64,000 nucleotides of DNA from Bacteroidota bacterium (GTDB lineage Bacteria; Bacteroidota; Bacteroidia; Bacteroidales; Cfx3-03), in contig JACAUB010000001.1 of the NCBI GenBank assembly GCA_013390605.1, forward strand, positions 4,685,516 to 4,749,515, read 5' to 3'. Under the pieces are notes generated by a model, which saw nothing but the letters and a program-made list of their open reading frames with translations, was not told the origin of the DNA and searched no databases. A program made the translations under genes and the position numbers. Shown one piece after another: positions 47,375-56,682 of this stretch. Each line of letters starts with the position of its first letter. The first letter of the stretch is position 1.

Positions 47375-47397
47375 TTTATAATCATCTTCTTTTCCCT
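47370..47397 (+). terminator. Terminator overlapping the AraC gene stop codon
   Basis: GATGATT (47370–47376) pairs with AATCATC (47380–47386) with a 3-nt loop, followed by TTCTTTTCCC. The first arm contains the TGA stop codon. Confidence 0.6.
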
Positions 47398-47398
47398 A

Positions 47399-47428
47399 TT
47401 TGTTCAATCTCAAAATTTTATAACTTTG
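47399..47428 (+). promoter_or_regulatory. Promoter of ileS
   Basis: TTTG at 47399–47402, an 18-bp spacer, then TAACTTTG at 47421–47428: a close match to the Bacteroidetes -33/-7 consensus. The start of transcription would be near 47435, 30 nt before the ATG. Confidence 0.6.
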
Positions 47429-47464
47429 CACCCTGTTTTGAAAAACACATAATTTGTTTACGTG

Positions 47465-50400
47465 ATGAAGAAATACAAGGAATACAAACACCTAAACCTT
47501 CCGAAAATAGGGGAGGACGTACTAAAGTTTTGGGAAGAGAATAAAGTTTTTGAAAAGAGTCTTGAAAACAGAAAGGATTGTTCTCCTTATGTTTTTTATG
47601 AAGGACCACCTTCTGCTAATGGTCAACCTGGTATTCATCACGTTATGGCACGTGCCATTAAAGATATTTTCTGCCGTTATAAAACAATGAATGGATATTA
47701 CGTAGCCCGCAAAGCGGGTTGGGATACCCATGGTCTACCCATTGAACTGAGTGTTGAAAAGACATTGGGTATTACCAAAGAAGATATCGGTAAATCAATC
47801 ACAGTTGAAGAATATAATAGCGCCTGCCGCAAGGAGGTGATGAAATATAAAGATCTCTGGGACGATTTAACCCTCAAAATAGGTTATTGGGTTGATCTTG
47901 ACAATCCTTATATCACCTTTGAAAATAAATATATTGAAACCCTTTGGTATCTGCTTTCGAAACTCAATGAAAAAGGATTACTTTATAAAGGATATACTAT
48001 TCAGCCATATTCACCTGCTGCCGGTACCGGATTGAGTTCGCATGAATTAAATCAGCCGGGATGTTATCGCAATGTAAAAGACAGTACAGTAGTTGCTCAA
48101 TTTAAGGTGGTACGAAACGAAAAAAGTGAATTCCTTTTTAAAGATGTTTTTGGAGAACTGTTTTTTATGGCATGGACAACCACGCCTTGGACGCTTCCTT
48201 CAAATACTGCACTTTGTGTGGGGCCTGCAATTGATTATGTTGAAGTCCATACCTATAATCCTTATACTTATCTTCCAATCACGGTAATCTTAGGAAAACC
48301 GCTACTCGAAAAATACTTTCCTGAAAAGAATGCAGCACTTGAACTAAGCGCTTATGAGCCGGGGCAGAAAGCAATTCCTTTTAAAATTGTGAATGAGTTT
48401 AAAGGAACCGATTTGGAAGGTATTCATTTTGAACAATTAATGCCTTATGCTCAACCCACTGATGGTGATGCCTTCCGTGTTGTAACGGGTGACTTTGTTA
48501 CGACTGAAGATGGAACAGGTATTGTACACATCGCGCCTAGTTTTGGTGCTGACGACTTTAAAGTGGCCAGAGCAAACGGTATTGGATCGTTAACTATGGT
48601 TGATAAACGAGGCCGCTTTATTGATACTATGGGCGAATTCGCTGGTCGTTTTGTGAAGGCAGAATATGAAGAAGATTATGATCCAAAGAAAACAGAAAGT
48701 GTTGATGTTGAAATCATCGTTAAGTTAAAGAAAGAAAACAGAGCTTTTAAGGCTGAGAAATACGAACACTCATACCCTCATTGCTGGCGTACGGATAAAC
48801 CGATTCTTTATTATCCACTCGACTCGTGGTTTATTAAAACTACAGCAGTTAAAGATAGAATGATTGAGTTGAACAAAACGATTAATTGGAAACCCGAAGC
48901 TACCGGTACTGGTCGATTTGGAAACTGGTTGGAGAATTTGGTCGATTGGAATCTCTCTCGTTCACGCTACTGGGGAACACCATTACCAATTTGGTCGTCA
49001 GAAGATCAGGAAGAACGTATTTGTATCGGTTCATTAGCACAGCTAAAGGAAGAGATTGAAAAGTCAGTCAAAGCTGGTTTTATGCCTGCCGACCATCTGT
49101 TGAAAGATTTCATGCCTGGTGATTTTTCAAAAGATAATTATGAGAAGTTTGATCTTCATCGCCCGTTTGTCGATGATATCTTCCTTGTTTCGTCTTCCGG
49201 GAAAAAGATGTTTCGTGATCCAGACCTTATTGACGTTTGGTTTGACTCGGGGGCGATGCCTTATGCGCAGTTCCATTTCCCATTCGAAAATGGTGAAACA
49301 CTGAATGATTATTTCCCAGCCGACTTTATTGCCGAGGGTGTTGATCAAACACGTGGATGGTTCTTTACGCTACATGCTATTGCGACCATGGTTTTCGATT
49401 CCGTAGCATTCGAAACGGTTGTCTCAAATGGATTAGTACTCGACAAGAGTGGCAATAAAATGAGTAAACGGTTGGGTAATGCGGTTGATCCATTCTCTAC
49501 TATTGAAAAATATGGTCCTGATGCTACTCGTTGGTATATGATTACCAATTCGCAACCATGGGATAATTTGAAATTCGACCTTGAAGGAGTTGCTGAAGTA
49601 ATGCGTAAATTCTTTGGAACACTTTATAATACCTATAGTTTCTTTTCATTGTATGCCAATATTGATGGTTTCAGCTTTAAAGAAGCAATTGTTCCTGTAA
49701 AAGAGCGTCCGGAAATTGATCAGTGGATATTATCTGAACTAAACACACTAATCAAGACTGTAAATGATGCATATAGCGACTATGAACCAACAAGAGCAGG
49801 CCGTGCTATCTCACTTTTTGTAGATGAAAGGCTTTCGAATTGGTATGTTCGTCTGTGTCGTCGTCGCTTTTGGAAGGGCGAATATACAACCGACAAGATA
49901 TCAGCATACCAAACACTGTATAGCTGCTTAGAGGTTGTTGCTAAATTATCGGCACCTATTGCTCCATTCTTTACAGATAGACTCTTTACTGATTTAAATA
50001 ATGTTACGGGTCGCGAAGACGTAATTTCAGTTCATCTAAGTAATTTTCCAATTGCAGATGAAACATTAATCAATAAAGATCTGGAAGAGAGAATGCAATT
50101 GGCTCAAACCATCTCATCAATGGTATTGTCCTTACGTAAGAAGGTAAATATTCGTGTTCGTCAACCACTGGCAAAAATAATGATCCCGATTTTGGATCAA
50201 CATTTTCGCGATCAGATTGAGGCTGTTCGTTCGCTCATACTATCTGAGGTTAATGTTAAGGAGATTGAATATCTGACAGATGGTGCCGGTATTCTTGTAA
50301 AGAAGATTAAACCTAATTTCAAGACACTTGGCCCCCGCTACGGTAAGTTGATGAAACAAATTGCTGCTGTAGTCGCTACTTTTAATCAGGCTGATATTGC

Positions 50401-50827
50401 AGATCTGGAACATTCAGGGCTTCGTAAACTTCAGATTGAAAGCGACGAAGTAGAATTGCTTCTAAGTGATGTTGAAATTATGGCAGAAGATATTCCGGGT
50501 TGGGTTGTTGCAAGTGAAGGTGCTGTAACAGTGGCACTTGATATTACAATTACCTCATCTTTAAAAGAAGAAGGTGTTGCACGCGAACTAATTAATCGTA
50601 TTCAGAACATTCGTAAAGAAAAGAATTTTGAGGTAACAGATAAGATTGAATTGAAGGTTGAAAAAATCGATGAAATCGTTTCTGCTATTCAGAACAATTT
50701 TTCCTACATTTGTTCCGAGACATTGGCTGATTCTTTGGACTTGGTCGACAAGCTTGAAAATGAAGATAAAATAGCTGTCGAGCTAACTGAAGAGCTGTCA
50801 ACCTATATCTTAATAAATCGAAAATAG
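47465..50827 (+). CDS. ileS: Isoleucyl-tRNA synthetase, type 2
   Basis: Charges tRNA-Ile. At 1120 residues it belongs to the long type-2 (eukaryote-like) IleRS group. The HIGH motif appears as Gly56-Ile-His-His59, with positions 1 and 3 exchanged, aligned by the flanking NG–x–x and A-I-K-D residues; the KMSKS loop is Lys665-Met-Ser-Lys-Arg. The editing domain (TTPWTLPSNTALCVGP; GTGIVHIAPSFGADDF) and the C-terminal anticodon-binding region are present, without the C-terminal zinc finger of type 1. A GTG one codon upstream is possible, but the ATG at 47465 is preferred. The order ileS, DksA-like, lspA is a typical Bacteroidales arrangement. Confidence 0.97.
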   Translation: MKKYKEYKHLNLPKIGEDVLKFWEENKVFEKSLENRKDCSPYVFYEGPPSANGQPGIHHVMARAIKDIFCRYKTMNGYYVARKAGWDTHGLPIELSVEKTLGITKEDIGKSITVEEYNSACRKEVMKYKDLWDDLTLKIGYWVDLDNPYITFENKYIETLWYLLSKLNEKGLLYKGYTIQPYSPAAGTGLSSHELNQPGCYRNVKDSTVVAQFKVVRNEKSEFLFKDVFGELFFMAWTTTPWTLPSNTALCVGPAIDYVEVHTYNPYTYLPITVILGKPLLEKYFPEKNAALELSAYEPGQKAIPFKIVNEFKGTDLEGIHFEQLMPYAQPTDGDAFRVVTGDFVTTEDGTGIVHIAPSFGADDFKVARANGIGSLTMVDKRGRFIDTMGEFAGRFVKAEYEEDYDPKKTESVDVEIIVKLKKENRAFKAEKYEHSYPHCWRTDKPILYYPLDSWFIKTTAVKDRMIELNKTINWKPEATGTGRFGNWLENLVDWNLSRSRYWGTPLPIWSSEDQEERICIGSLAQLKEEIEKSVKAGFMPADHLLKDFMPGDFSKDNYEKFDLHRPFVDDIFLVSSSGKKMFRDPDLIDVWFDSGAMPYAQFHFPFENGETLNDYFPADFIAEGVDQTRGWFFTLHAIATMVFDSVAFETVVSNGLVLDKSGNKMSKRLGNAVDPFSTIEKYGPDATRWYMITNSQPWDNLKFDLEGVAEVMRKFFGTLYNTYSFFSLYANIDGFSFKEAIVPVKERPEIDQWILSELNTLIKTVNDAYSDYEPTRAGRAISLFVDERLSNWYVRLCRRRFWKGEYTTDKISAYQTLYSCLEVVAKLSAPIAPFFTDRLFTDLNNVTGREDVISVHLSNFPIADETLINKDLEERMQLAQTISSMVLSLRKKVNIRVRQPLAKIMIPILDQHFRDQIEAVRSLILSEVNVKEIEYLTDGAGILVKKIKPNFKTLGPRYGKLMKQIAAVVATFNQADIADLEHSGLRKLQIESDEVELLLSDVEIMAEDIPGWVVASEGAVTVALDITITSSLKEEGVARELINRIQNIRKEKNFEVTDKIELKVEKIDEIVSAIQNNFSYICSETLADSLDLVDKLENEDKIAVELTEELSTYILINRK

Positions 50828-50868
50828 CTTAACGCGGTCTTGTTAAAAAGATCTTAAATAATGGTCTA

Positions 50869-51321
50869 ATGGAAAAGTCAGAGGTAAGACAGGAGGAGCC
50901 CTTTAGGAATAAATATTCTGATGAGGAATTGGAGGAGTTTAAAGTAATTATCCTCGAAAAGCTGCGCAAAGCAAAACGCGACCTTAAAATGCTCACAGAG
51001 GCTTATACCAACAGTAACGAGCATGATACAAACGACACATCGCCTACTTTTAAAGTTTTAGAAGAGGGATATCAGGTGATGTCGAAGGAAGAAAACAGTC
51101 GTTTAGCGGCCCGACAAGACAAGTTTATCAAAGCACTTGAAAATGCACTCATACGTATTGAAAACAAAACGTATGGTATTTGTAGGGTTACGGGTAAGCT
51201 GATTTCAAAGGAACGTTTGCGTGCTGTACCTCATGCAACGTTAAGCATTGAGGCTAAACTTACACAAAATCAAAATGAGAAACGTACTTTTGTTCCGAAC
51301 AGGTCTATTCTTGACGAATAA
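50869..51321 (+). CDS. TraR/DksA-type regulator lacking most zinc ligands
   Basis: A 150-residue DksA-like protein, presumably binding in the RNA polymerase secondary channel. The helical coiled-coil region (about 20–105) is followed by the remnant of the C4 zinc finger: the segment YGICRVTGKLISKERLRAVPHATLSIEAK keeps the first Cys and the GKLI…RLxAxPxA framework, but the second Cys is Thr-adjacent (RVTG) and the last two Cys positions are Leu/Ser and Ala. A single Cys cannot form the usual site, so folding must be zinc-independent. It lies 41 bp after ileS and before lspA, in the usual Bacteroidales gene order. Confidence 0.88.
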   Translation: MEKSEVRQEEPFRNKYSDEELEEFKVIILEKLRKAKRDLKMLTEAYTNSNEHDTNDTSPTFKVLEEGYQVMSKEENSRLAARQDKFIKALENALIRIENKTYGICRVTGKLISKERLRAVPHATLSIEAKLTQNQNEKRTFVPNRSILDE

Positions 51322-51407
51322 TAATATTTTTTAACAGCTATGAAAAAGGAATTTTCATCCGTTATTGATTTGGATGCTGATTCCTTCTTGCCTTTAACTC
51401 GAATATA

Positions 51408-52106
51408 ATGAAGGGTTTTAAACTTCCAGTTATCATCATTTTTATGGTTTTGCTTATAGATCAAACCATAAAGATTTATATTAAAACACATTTTGTACTT
51501 GGTCAGGAAACACATTTTGCAAATTGCTTTATAATTCACTTTACTGAAAATCCAGGAATGGCTTTTGGGTTACAATTTTCTGGTGAATGGGGAAAGCTAA
51601 TACTAAGTCTTTTTAGAGTTGCTGCAATAGGTTTAATTACCTGGTATCTGGTCCGATTAGTAAAAACAGAAGCTCATCCCGGCTTAATTGCTTGTATTGC
51701 ATTTATTGTTGCCGGTGCAACCGGAAATATTCTTGACAGTGCTTTCTATGGAATGTTTTTTAATGAAAGTACATTCTGGGAAGTTGCTAAGTTTAATCCT
51801 GTTAACGGCGGCTACGCACCTTTTCTTCATGGTAAGGTTGTAGACATGCTCTATTTTCCAATTCTGGAAGGCCATTTTCCTCAATGGTTCCCTTTTTGGG
51901 GTGGTGAGGATTTCCTGTTTTTCAGACCTGTATTTAATATTGCCGATTCTTCTATTACTTCGGGTGTAATTGCCATCTTATTATTTCAACATAAATTTTT
52001 TCCAGCTAAACTGAAGCCTGAAGAAAAAGAGACAGAAACATCAACAGATGAGACAGTTGAAGTCGAAAGTAATGAAGAAAAAAATGAGAATAATGAACAG
52101 AACTAA
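51408..52106 (+). CDS. lspA: Lipoprotein signal peptidase (signal peptidase II)
   Basis: Inner-membrane aspartic protease that cleaves lipoprotein signal peptides. Helix 1 (7–25) contains DQTIKIYI; ENPGMAFGL (47–55) matches the conserved NxGxAFG motif. Catalytic aspartates are Asp146 in GKVVDMLY and Asp180 in FNIADSS. At 232 residues it is longer than the ~165 of enterobacterial LspA because of an insertion between helix 3 and the first catalytic Asp (about 112–140), a common Bacteroidetes feature, and an acidic C-terminal tail of about 30 residues. It follows the DksA-like gene by 86 bp. Confidence 0.95.
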   Translation: MKGFKLPVIIIFMVLLIDQTIKIYIKTHFVLGQETHFANCFIIHFTENPGMAFGLQFSGEWGKLILSLFRVAAIGLITWYLVRLVKTEAHPGLIACIAFIVAGATGNILDSAFYGMFFNESTFWEVAKFNPVNGGYAPFLHGKVVDMLYFPILEGHFPQWFPFWGGEDFLFFRPVFNIADSSITSGVIAILLFQHKFFPAKLKPEEKETETSTDETVEVESNEEKNENNEQN

Positions 52107-52168
52107 ATTATCTTTACTTTCTTTATAAAATTTATGGCAATAATATGAAACAAGATAGGATTTGTTTC

Positions 52169-52176
52169 TAAATTTG
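52169..52176 (+). promoter_or_regulatory. Candidate -7 box of the atpDC operon
   Basis: TAAATTTG matches TAnnTTTG, 26 bp before the atpD ATG. The -33 TTTG is not evident at the standard distance. Confidence 0.4.
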
Positions 52177-52201
52177 TGCCACTCAAACGACAGTTATAAT
52201 T

Positions 52202-53710
52202 ATGTCAGAACAAATTACTGGGGTTATCTCACAAATCATTGGTCCTGTAGTAGATATTACCTTTGAACAGGACACTAAGCTCCCTAACATTTATGATGCT
52301 CTGGAGATACAAAAAGAAAATGGTCAGGTAATTGTACTTGAAGCTCAGCAAGATATAGGCGAAAACACAATCAGAGCCATCGCGATGGATTCTACTGATG
52401 GTTTGCGTCGTGGTATGAAAGCTGTTGCAATGGGTAAAGGTATTTCTATGCCCGTAGGTGATAATATCAATGGCCGTTTGTTTAACGTAATCGGTAAAGC
52501 TATCGATGGTCTTGAAAAAGTTGAGACCGAAAAATCGTATAGTATACATCGTGATCCGCCAACGTTCGAAGAACTGTCAACTACGAAAGAGGTTCTCTAC
52601 ACCGGTATTAAAGTAATCGACCTTATCGAGCCTTATTCAAAAGGCGGTAAGATAGGTTTGTTTGGTGGGGCCGGAGTTGGGAAGACAGTGCTTATCATGG
52701 AGTTAATCAACAATATTGCAAAGAGCTATAATGGTATGAGCGTTTTTGCTGGTGTTGGAGAACGTACACGTGAAGGTAATGACTTACTTCGTGAAATGAT
52801 CGAATCGGGTGTAATCCGTTACGGTAAAGAGTTCGAAGAAGACATGAAAAACGGTGGTTGGGATCTGGGAAAAGTTGACTATGAAGAGTTGGCTAAAAGT
52901 CAGGCCACTCTTGTGTTCGGTCAGATGAATGAGCCTCCAGGAGCCCGTGCTCGTGTAGCTCTTTCCGGTCTTACTCTTGCTGAGTACTATCGTGATGGTG
53001 ATGAACAATCCGGTGGACGTGATATTCTTTTCTTTATTGATAATATATTCCGCTTTACACAAGCAGGTTCTGAGGTCTCCGCATTGTTAGGCCGTATGCC
53101 TTCAGCAGTAGGTTATCAGCCTACTTTGGCTTCTGAAATGGGTATCATGCAAGAACGTATTACTTCAACGAAGCGTGGTTCTATCACATCTGTTCAGGCT
53201 GTCTATGTTCCTGCTGATGACCTTACAGACCCCGCTCCTGCTACAACATTTGCCCACCTTGATGCTACAACAGTATTAAGTCGTAAAATTTCAGCGTTAG
53301 GTATCTATCCTGCAGTAGATCCACTAGATTCTACTTCACGTATTCTTTCTCCTGATGTTGTTGGTGAAGAGCATTACAATGTGGCTCAACAAATCAAAGA
53401 AATTCTGCAACGTTATAACGAGTTACTCGATATCATTGCTATCCTTGGTATGGATGAGCTCTCCGAAGAGGATAAATTAGTTGTACACCGTGCTCGTCGT
53501 GTTCAACGTTTCTTGTCACAACCTTTCTTTGTAGCAGAACAATTTACAGGTTTAAAGGGTGTATTTGTTCCAATTGAAGAGACTATTAAAGGATTCAAAA
53601 TGATTCTAAATGGAGAAGTTGATTATCTGCCAGAAGCAGCTTTCAACTTAGTTGGAACCATTGATGATGCTATTGCAAAAGGCAAGAAATTACTTGAAGA
53701 GTCAAAATAA
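52202..53710 (+). CDS. atpD: F1 ATP synthase subunit beta
   Basis: Catalytic subunit of the F1 motor. Walker A GGAGVGKT is at 155–162 with Lys161, and the GERTREGNDL loop and the Walker B region DILFFIDNIFRFTQAGSEVSALLGRMPSAVGYQ are intact; the DELSEEDKLVVHRARR segment is the DELSEED lever. It is 502 residues, close to the Bacteroidetes norm. The next gene, 28 bp downstream, is the epsilon subunit. The alpha, gamma, delta, a, b and c subunits do not follow and must lie elsewhere. Confidence 0.98.
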   Translation: MSEQITGVISQIIGPVVDITFEQDTKLPNIYDALEIQKENGQVIVLEAQQDIGENTIRAIAMDSTDGLRRGMKAVAMGKGISMPVGDNINGRLFNVIGKAIDGLEKVETEKSYSIHRDPPTFEELSTTKEVLYTGIKVIDLIEPYSKGGKIGLFGGAGVGKTVLIMELINNIAKSYNGMSVFAGVGERTREGNDLLREMIESGVIRYGKEFEEDMKNGGWDLGKVDYEELAKSQATLVFGQMNEPPGARARVALSGLTLAEYYRDGDEQSGGRDILFFIDNIFRFTQAGSEVSALLGRMPSAVGYQPTLASEMGIMQERITSTKRGSITSVQAVYVPADDLTDPAPATTFAHLDATTVLSRKISALGIYPAVDPLDSTSRILSPDVVGEEHYNVAQQIKEILQRYNELLDIIAILGMDELSEEDKLVVHRARRVQRFLSQPFFVAEQFTGLKGVFVPIEETIKGFKMILNGEVDYLPEAAFNLVGTIDDAIAKGKKLLEESK

Positions 53711-53738
53711 GGCTGAACAACTATTCAAAACCTAATCT

Positions 53739-53975
53739 ATGACCGTAGAAATAATCACACCCGGTGAAACCCTTTATTCTGGTGAAGCAATATTAGTAAA
53801 ACTTCCTGGGGCCGAGGGTTCTTTTGAAGTTATGCAGAATCATGCTCCAATCATTGCATTGCTGCAAAAGGGTAAAGTTAAAGTGAAAGACCTTGAAAGT
53901 AAGGAGATTTATTTTGACATTAATGGTGGAGTGGTGGAGATGCTTAAAAATAAGCTGGTTATTCTTGCTGAATAA
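53739..53975 (+). CDS. atpC: F1 ATP synthase subunit epsilon, short form
   Basis: A 78-residue epsilon subunit consisting of only the N-terminal beta-sandwich (IITPGETLYSGEAILVKLPGAEGSFEVMQNHAPIIALL) and lacking the C-terminal helical hairpin that inhibits the enzyme in longer homologues. Such short forms occur in Bacteroidetes, so this is not a truncation artefact; the frame ends cleanly at a stop codon followed by a strong terminator. It is the second gene of the atpDC pair. Confidence 0.95.
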   Translation: MTVEIITPGETLYSGEAILVKLPGAEGSFEVMQNHAPIIALLQKGKVKVKDLESKEIYFDINGGVVEMLKNKLVILAE

Positions 53976-53990
53976 ATAGTATATTCTCTA

Positions 53991-54030
53991 AAAAAAGCGG
54001 CACTTATTTTAGATAAATGCCGCTTTTTTA
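53991..54030 (+). terminator. Intrinsic terminator of the atpDC operon
   Basis: AAAAAAGCGGCA (53991–54002) pairs perfectly with TGCCGCTTTTTT (54018–54029). The T run of seven on + and the A run on - make it function in either direction. Confidence 0.9.
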
Positions 54031-54155
54031 TTTAGGTCCTTGGAAAATTGTATTTAATCTATTAAGTATAAACTAGCCTAGTTTACTGTTATATTATCTC
54101 ATTGTGTGTTTATCTATATTTAAGTAATTAACATCTACCTTGTTGTAATTTAATA

Positions 54156-54163
54156 TAACTTTG
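54156..54163 (+). promoter_or_regulatory. Candidate -7 box of the first MBOAT cassette
   Basis: TAACTTTG matches TAnnTTTG, about 60 bp before the start codon of the MBOAT gene. The -33 element is weak. Confidence 0.35.
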
Positions 54164-54224
54164 TATTTAGTAGTGTTAAGTAATCTATTCTTACAATAAT
54201 ACGTATACAACAAAAATATTAGCC

Positions 54225-55652
54225 TTGATTTTTAACTCATTACAATTCTTCCTTTTTTTTGTAGTTGTTACAACACTATATTTTCTACTTCCACACAGAT
54301 ATAGATGGATGTTATTGTTGGCTAGTAGTTGCTATTTCTATATGGTTTTTATCCCTATCTATATTCTTATACTTGGGTTTACTATAGTTATAGATTATTT
54401 TGCCGGAATCTTGATAGAGAAAACGGAAGGTGCTACTAAAAAAAAGCTTCTCATCCTAAGCCTAGTCACCAATATAGGTGTATTGTCATTTTTTAAATAT
54501 TACAACTTCCTGAATCATAATTTATCAGTTTTGATTCATTCGATAGGATATCAAAGTCCGATTCCTCATTTGGATATATTATTACCACTAGGCCTTTCGT
54601 TCCATACCTTTCAGGCAATGAGTTACAACATTGAAGTATATCGAGGGAAACAAAAAGCTGAACGACACTTTGGAATTTACGCTTTATATGTAATGTTCTA
54701 CCCGCAGCTTGTTGCTGGTCCTATTGAACGACCACAGAATCTTATTCATCAGTTTTATGAAAAGCATGAATTTGATTATGATAGAATTGTAGAGGGACTC
54801 AAATTAATGCTTTGGGGATTTTTTATGAAGTTAGTCATAGCCGATCGCTTAGCTATATATGTAAATGCAGTGTTTGACAACACATGGCAACACAGTGGAA
54901 AGACTTATGCCTTAGCAATATTTTTCTTTTCTTTCCAGATATATTGTGATTTTGCCGGTTATTCAAATATTGCAATAGGCGCAGCAAAAGTGATGGGTTT
55001 TAAATTAATGACCAACTTCAACAGGCCCTATTTTTCCCGAACTATTTCAGAATTCTGGCGACGTTGGCACATATCGCTTTCCTCCTGGTTTAGAGATTAT
55101 CTGTATAAATCGTTAGGAGCAAACAGAATTTCTGTAACTCGTTGGTATTTAAACCTCTTATTCGTTTTTATAATTGTGGGCTTATGGCATGGAGCAAACT
55201 GGACCTATATCGTTTTTGGTGCCTTGAATGGGTTTTATATTATATTTGCCATTGTAACAAGCAAATGGCGCAAGAAACTCAATAAATTAGTGTTTCTTGA
55301 CCGTTTTCCTAAACTGAATAACGTATTACAAATTGTCGTTACATATTTACTGGTTTGCTTTGCCGGAATCTTTTTCAGAGCTAATTCTGTAATAGATAGT
55401 TTTCACATAGCAAAAAATGTACTTCTTTTTTCTGGTGATTTATTTGTTGATAAATCAACATTAAGTTATAGTTTTACAGCATTAGCAATTCTATTATTAA
55501 TTGAGTTTAAAGAAGAATATTACTTACATAGCCCACTTCCTTTTAAAACTAACCATTGGTTGCAAGAACACCTTGCATACAGTGTATTAATTATTTTAAT
55601 ATTAGTTCTTGGCGTATTTGATGGCGGACAGGTTATATATTTTCAATTCTGA
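54225..55652 (+). CDS. MBOAT-family O-acyltransferase, AlgI-like (copy 1)
   Basis: Multi-pass inner-membrane protein that transfers acyl groups, normally acetyl, toward the periplasm for glycan O-acetylation. 475 residues with about 11 hydrophobic segments. AlgI/MBOAT signatures: PIGLSFHTFQ-type segment (LLPLGLSFHTFQAMSY), YPQLVAGPIERPQNL, EFWRRWHISLSSWFRDYLY and active-site His322 in GLWHGANW. It starts at TTG; the paralogue 2.6 kb downstream aligns from its ATG with the same residue (IFNSLQFF versus LFNSIHFA), which supports this start. Stop and next start overlap (TGATG). It pairs with the SGNH-like gene downstream. Confidence 0.94.
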   Translation: MIFNSLQFFLFFVVVTTLYFLLPHRYRWMLLLASSCYFYMVFIPIYILILGFTIVIDYFAGILIEKTEGATKKKLLILSLVTNIGVLSFFKYYNFLNHNLSVLIHSIGYQSPIPHLDILLPLGLSFHTFQAMSYNIEVYRGKQKAERHFGIYALYVMFYPQLVAGPIERPQNLIHQFYEKHEFDYDRIVEGLKLMLWGFFMKLVIADRLAIYVNAVFDNTWQHSGKTYALAIFFFSFQIYCDFAGYSNIAIGAAKVMGFKLMTNFNRPYFSRTISEFWRRWHISLSSWFRDYLYKSLGANRISVTRWYLNLLFVFIIVGLWHGANWTYIVFGALNGFYIIFAIVTSKWRKKLNKLVFLDRFPKLNNVLQIVVTYLLVCFAGIFFRANSVIDSFHIAKNVLLFSGDLFVDKSTLSYSFTALAILLLIEFKEEYYLHSPLPFKTNHWLQEHLAYSVLIILILVLGVFDGGQVIYFQF

Positions 55653-56596
55653 TGGTCCACAAGATGAAAGAGGGTAGTAAATATTTAAGATTTTTAGTCA
55701 ATGGAATAATTTTCTTAACAATTACCTTCACATTAGATCAGTTTACGGGTAATTTATTACATCACTATTATTTTACAAAAACCGATGGTCCTTATTATCA
55801 AACCACGTATAGTTTAGATAGTACTAGGGCCAAGATAATCATTCTGGGTTCTTCGCGTGCAAGGCACCACTATATTGATCAAATGATAGAGGATAGTTTA
55901 AAAGCCAGTTGTTATAATACTGGAAATAATGGATGTTTGTTGTTTTATAATTTTGGCATTTTTAGTTCGATTATAAAACGTTATACCCCTAAGATTATTC
56001 TTTTAGATATTAATCAAGCAGACATTTATTACAGCAGGTCAAGTTATGATCAAATAAAATTATTTTATCCTTATCGTGGAAGCAGATTCGACATATCAGA
56101 ATTAATGCAACTAAATAGTAAATATGAGAAATGCAAATTCATATCATGTATTTACTCGTTTAATTCAACTATTTTTCCTCCCGACAATTTCCCTCCTAAT
56201 TCAAAAACAGTCATTTTTAAATCAGAAATTCAAATACCTAGAGGATATACTCCAATTTATGGATCAACTGGCAAACTTCATTTACAAACAAAAAATGTTT
56301 ATCAAGGCTCAATTGACAGCAACAAATTAAAGATAATCAATAAAATATGTGAAATTTGTGAAAAAAAAGGAATCAAATTGATCTTGATACAATCTCCTCT
56401 CTATATAAAAATAATGGATAATGCAGATGCTAAAATAATACAAGAGATTGCCATTAGACACAACGCTAAATTCTGGAATTACGCTAATAATTCAACTTTC
56501 ATTTCCAATCCATCTCTCTTTTACGATATACGGCATTTAAATAATAAAGGTGCTGAATTGTTTACCAAAGATATAATCAGAAGAATGAAGCAGTAA
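55652..56596 (+). CDS. SGNH-like partner protein of MBOAT copy 1
   Basis: Membrane-anchored (helix at about 10–28), otherwise periplasmic 314-residue protein. It carries an SGNH-like signature: Ser in IILGSSRARHHY (block I) and DIRHLNNKGAELF (Asp–x–x–His block V), with LIQSP near 248–252. This is the pattern of AlgJ/AlgX-type or PatB-type acetyltransferase partners that pass acetyl from the MBOAT to the glycan. The start codon overlaps the MBOAT stop by one base, implying translational coupling. The target glycan is unknown. Alternative: an inactive structural partner, but the catalytic residues appear present. Confidence 0.8.
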   Translation: MVHKMKEGSKYLRFLVNGIIFLTITFTLDQFTGNLLHHYYFTKTDGPYYQTTYSLDSTRAKIIILGSSRARHHYIDQMIEDSLKASCYNTGNNGCLLFYNFGIFSSIIKRYTPKIILLDINQADIYYSRSSYDQIKLFYPYRGSRFDISELMQLNSKYEKCKFISCIYSFNSTIFPPDNFPPNSKTVIFKSEIQIPRGYTPIYGSTGKLHLQTKNVYQGSIDSNKLKIINKICEICEKKGIKLILIQSPLYIKIMDNADAKIIQEIAIRHNAKFWNYANNSTFISNPSLFYDIRHLNNKGAELFTKDIIRRMKQ

Positions 56597-56682
56597 TCTA
56601 TTTTGGACATAGGTAGGTTTATGATTCTGCAGAATCATGCAAAATATTCTAAAAATTAAATAGAGTGCGATTAATAAATAAG

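Noticed and set aside
53739..53975. Frameshifted or truncated epsilon subunit
   Set aside because: Short epsilon is normal in this phylum, and a terminator follows directly.
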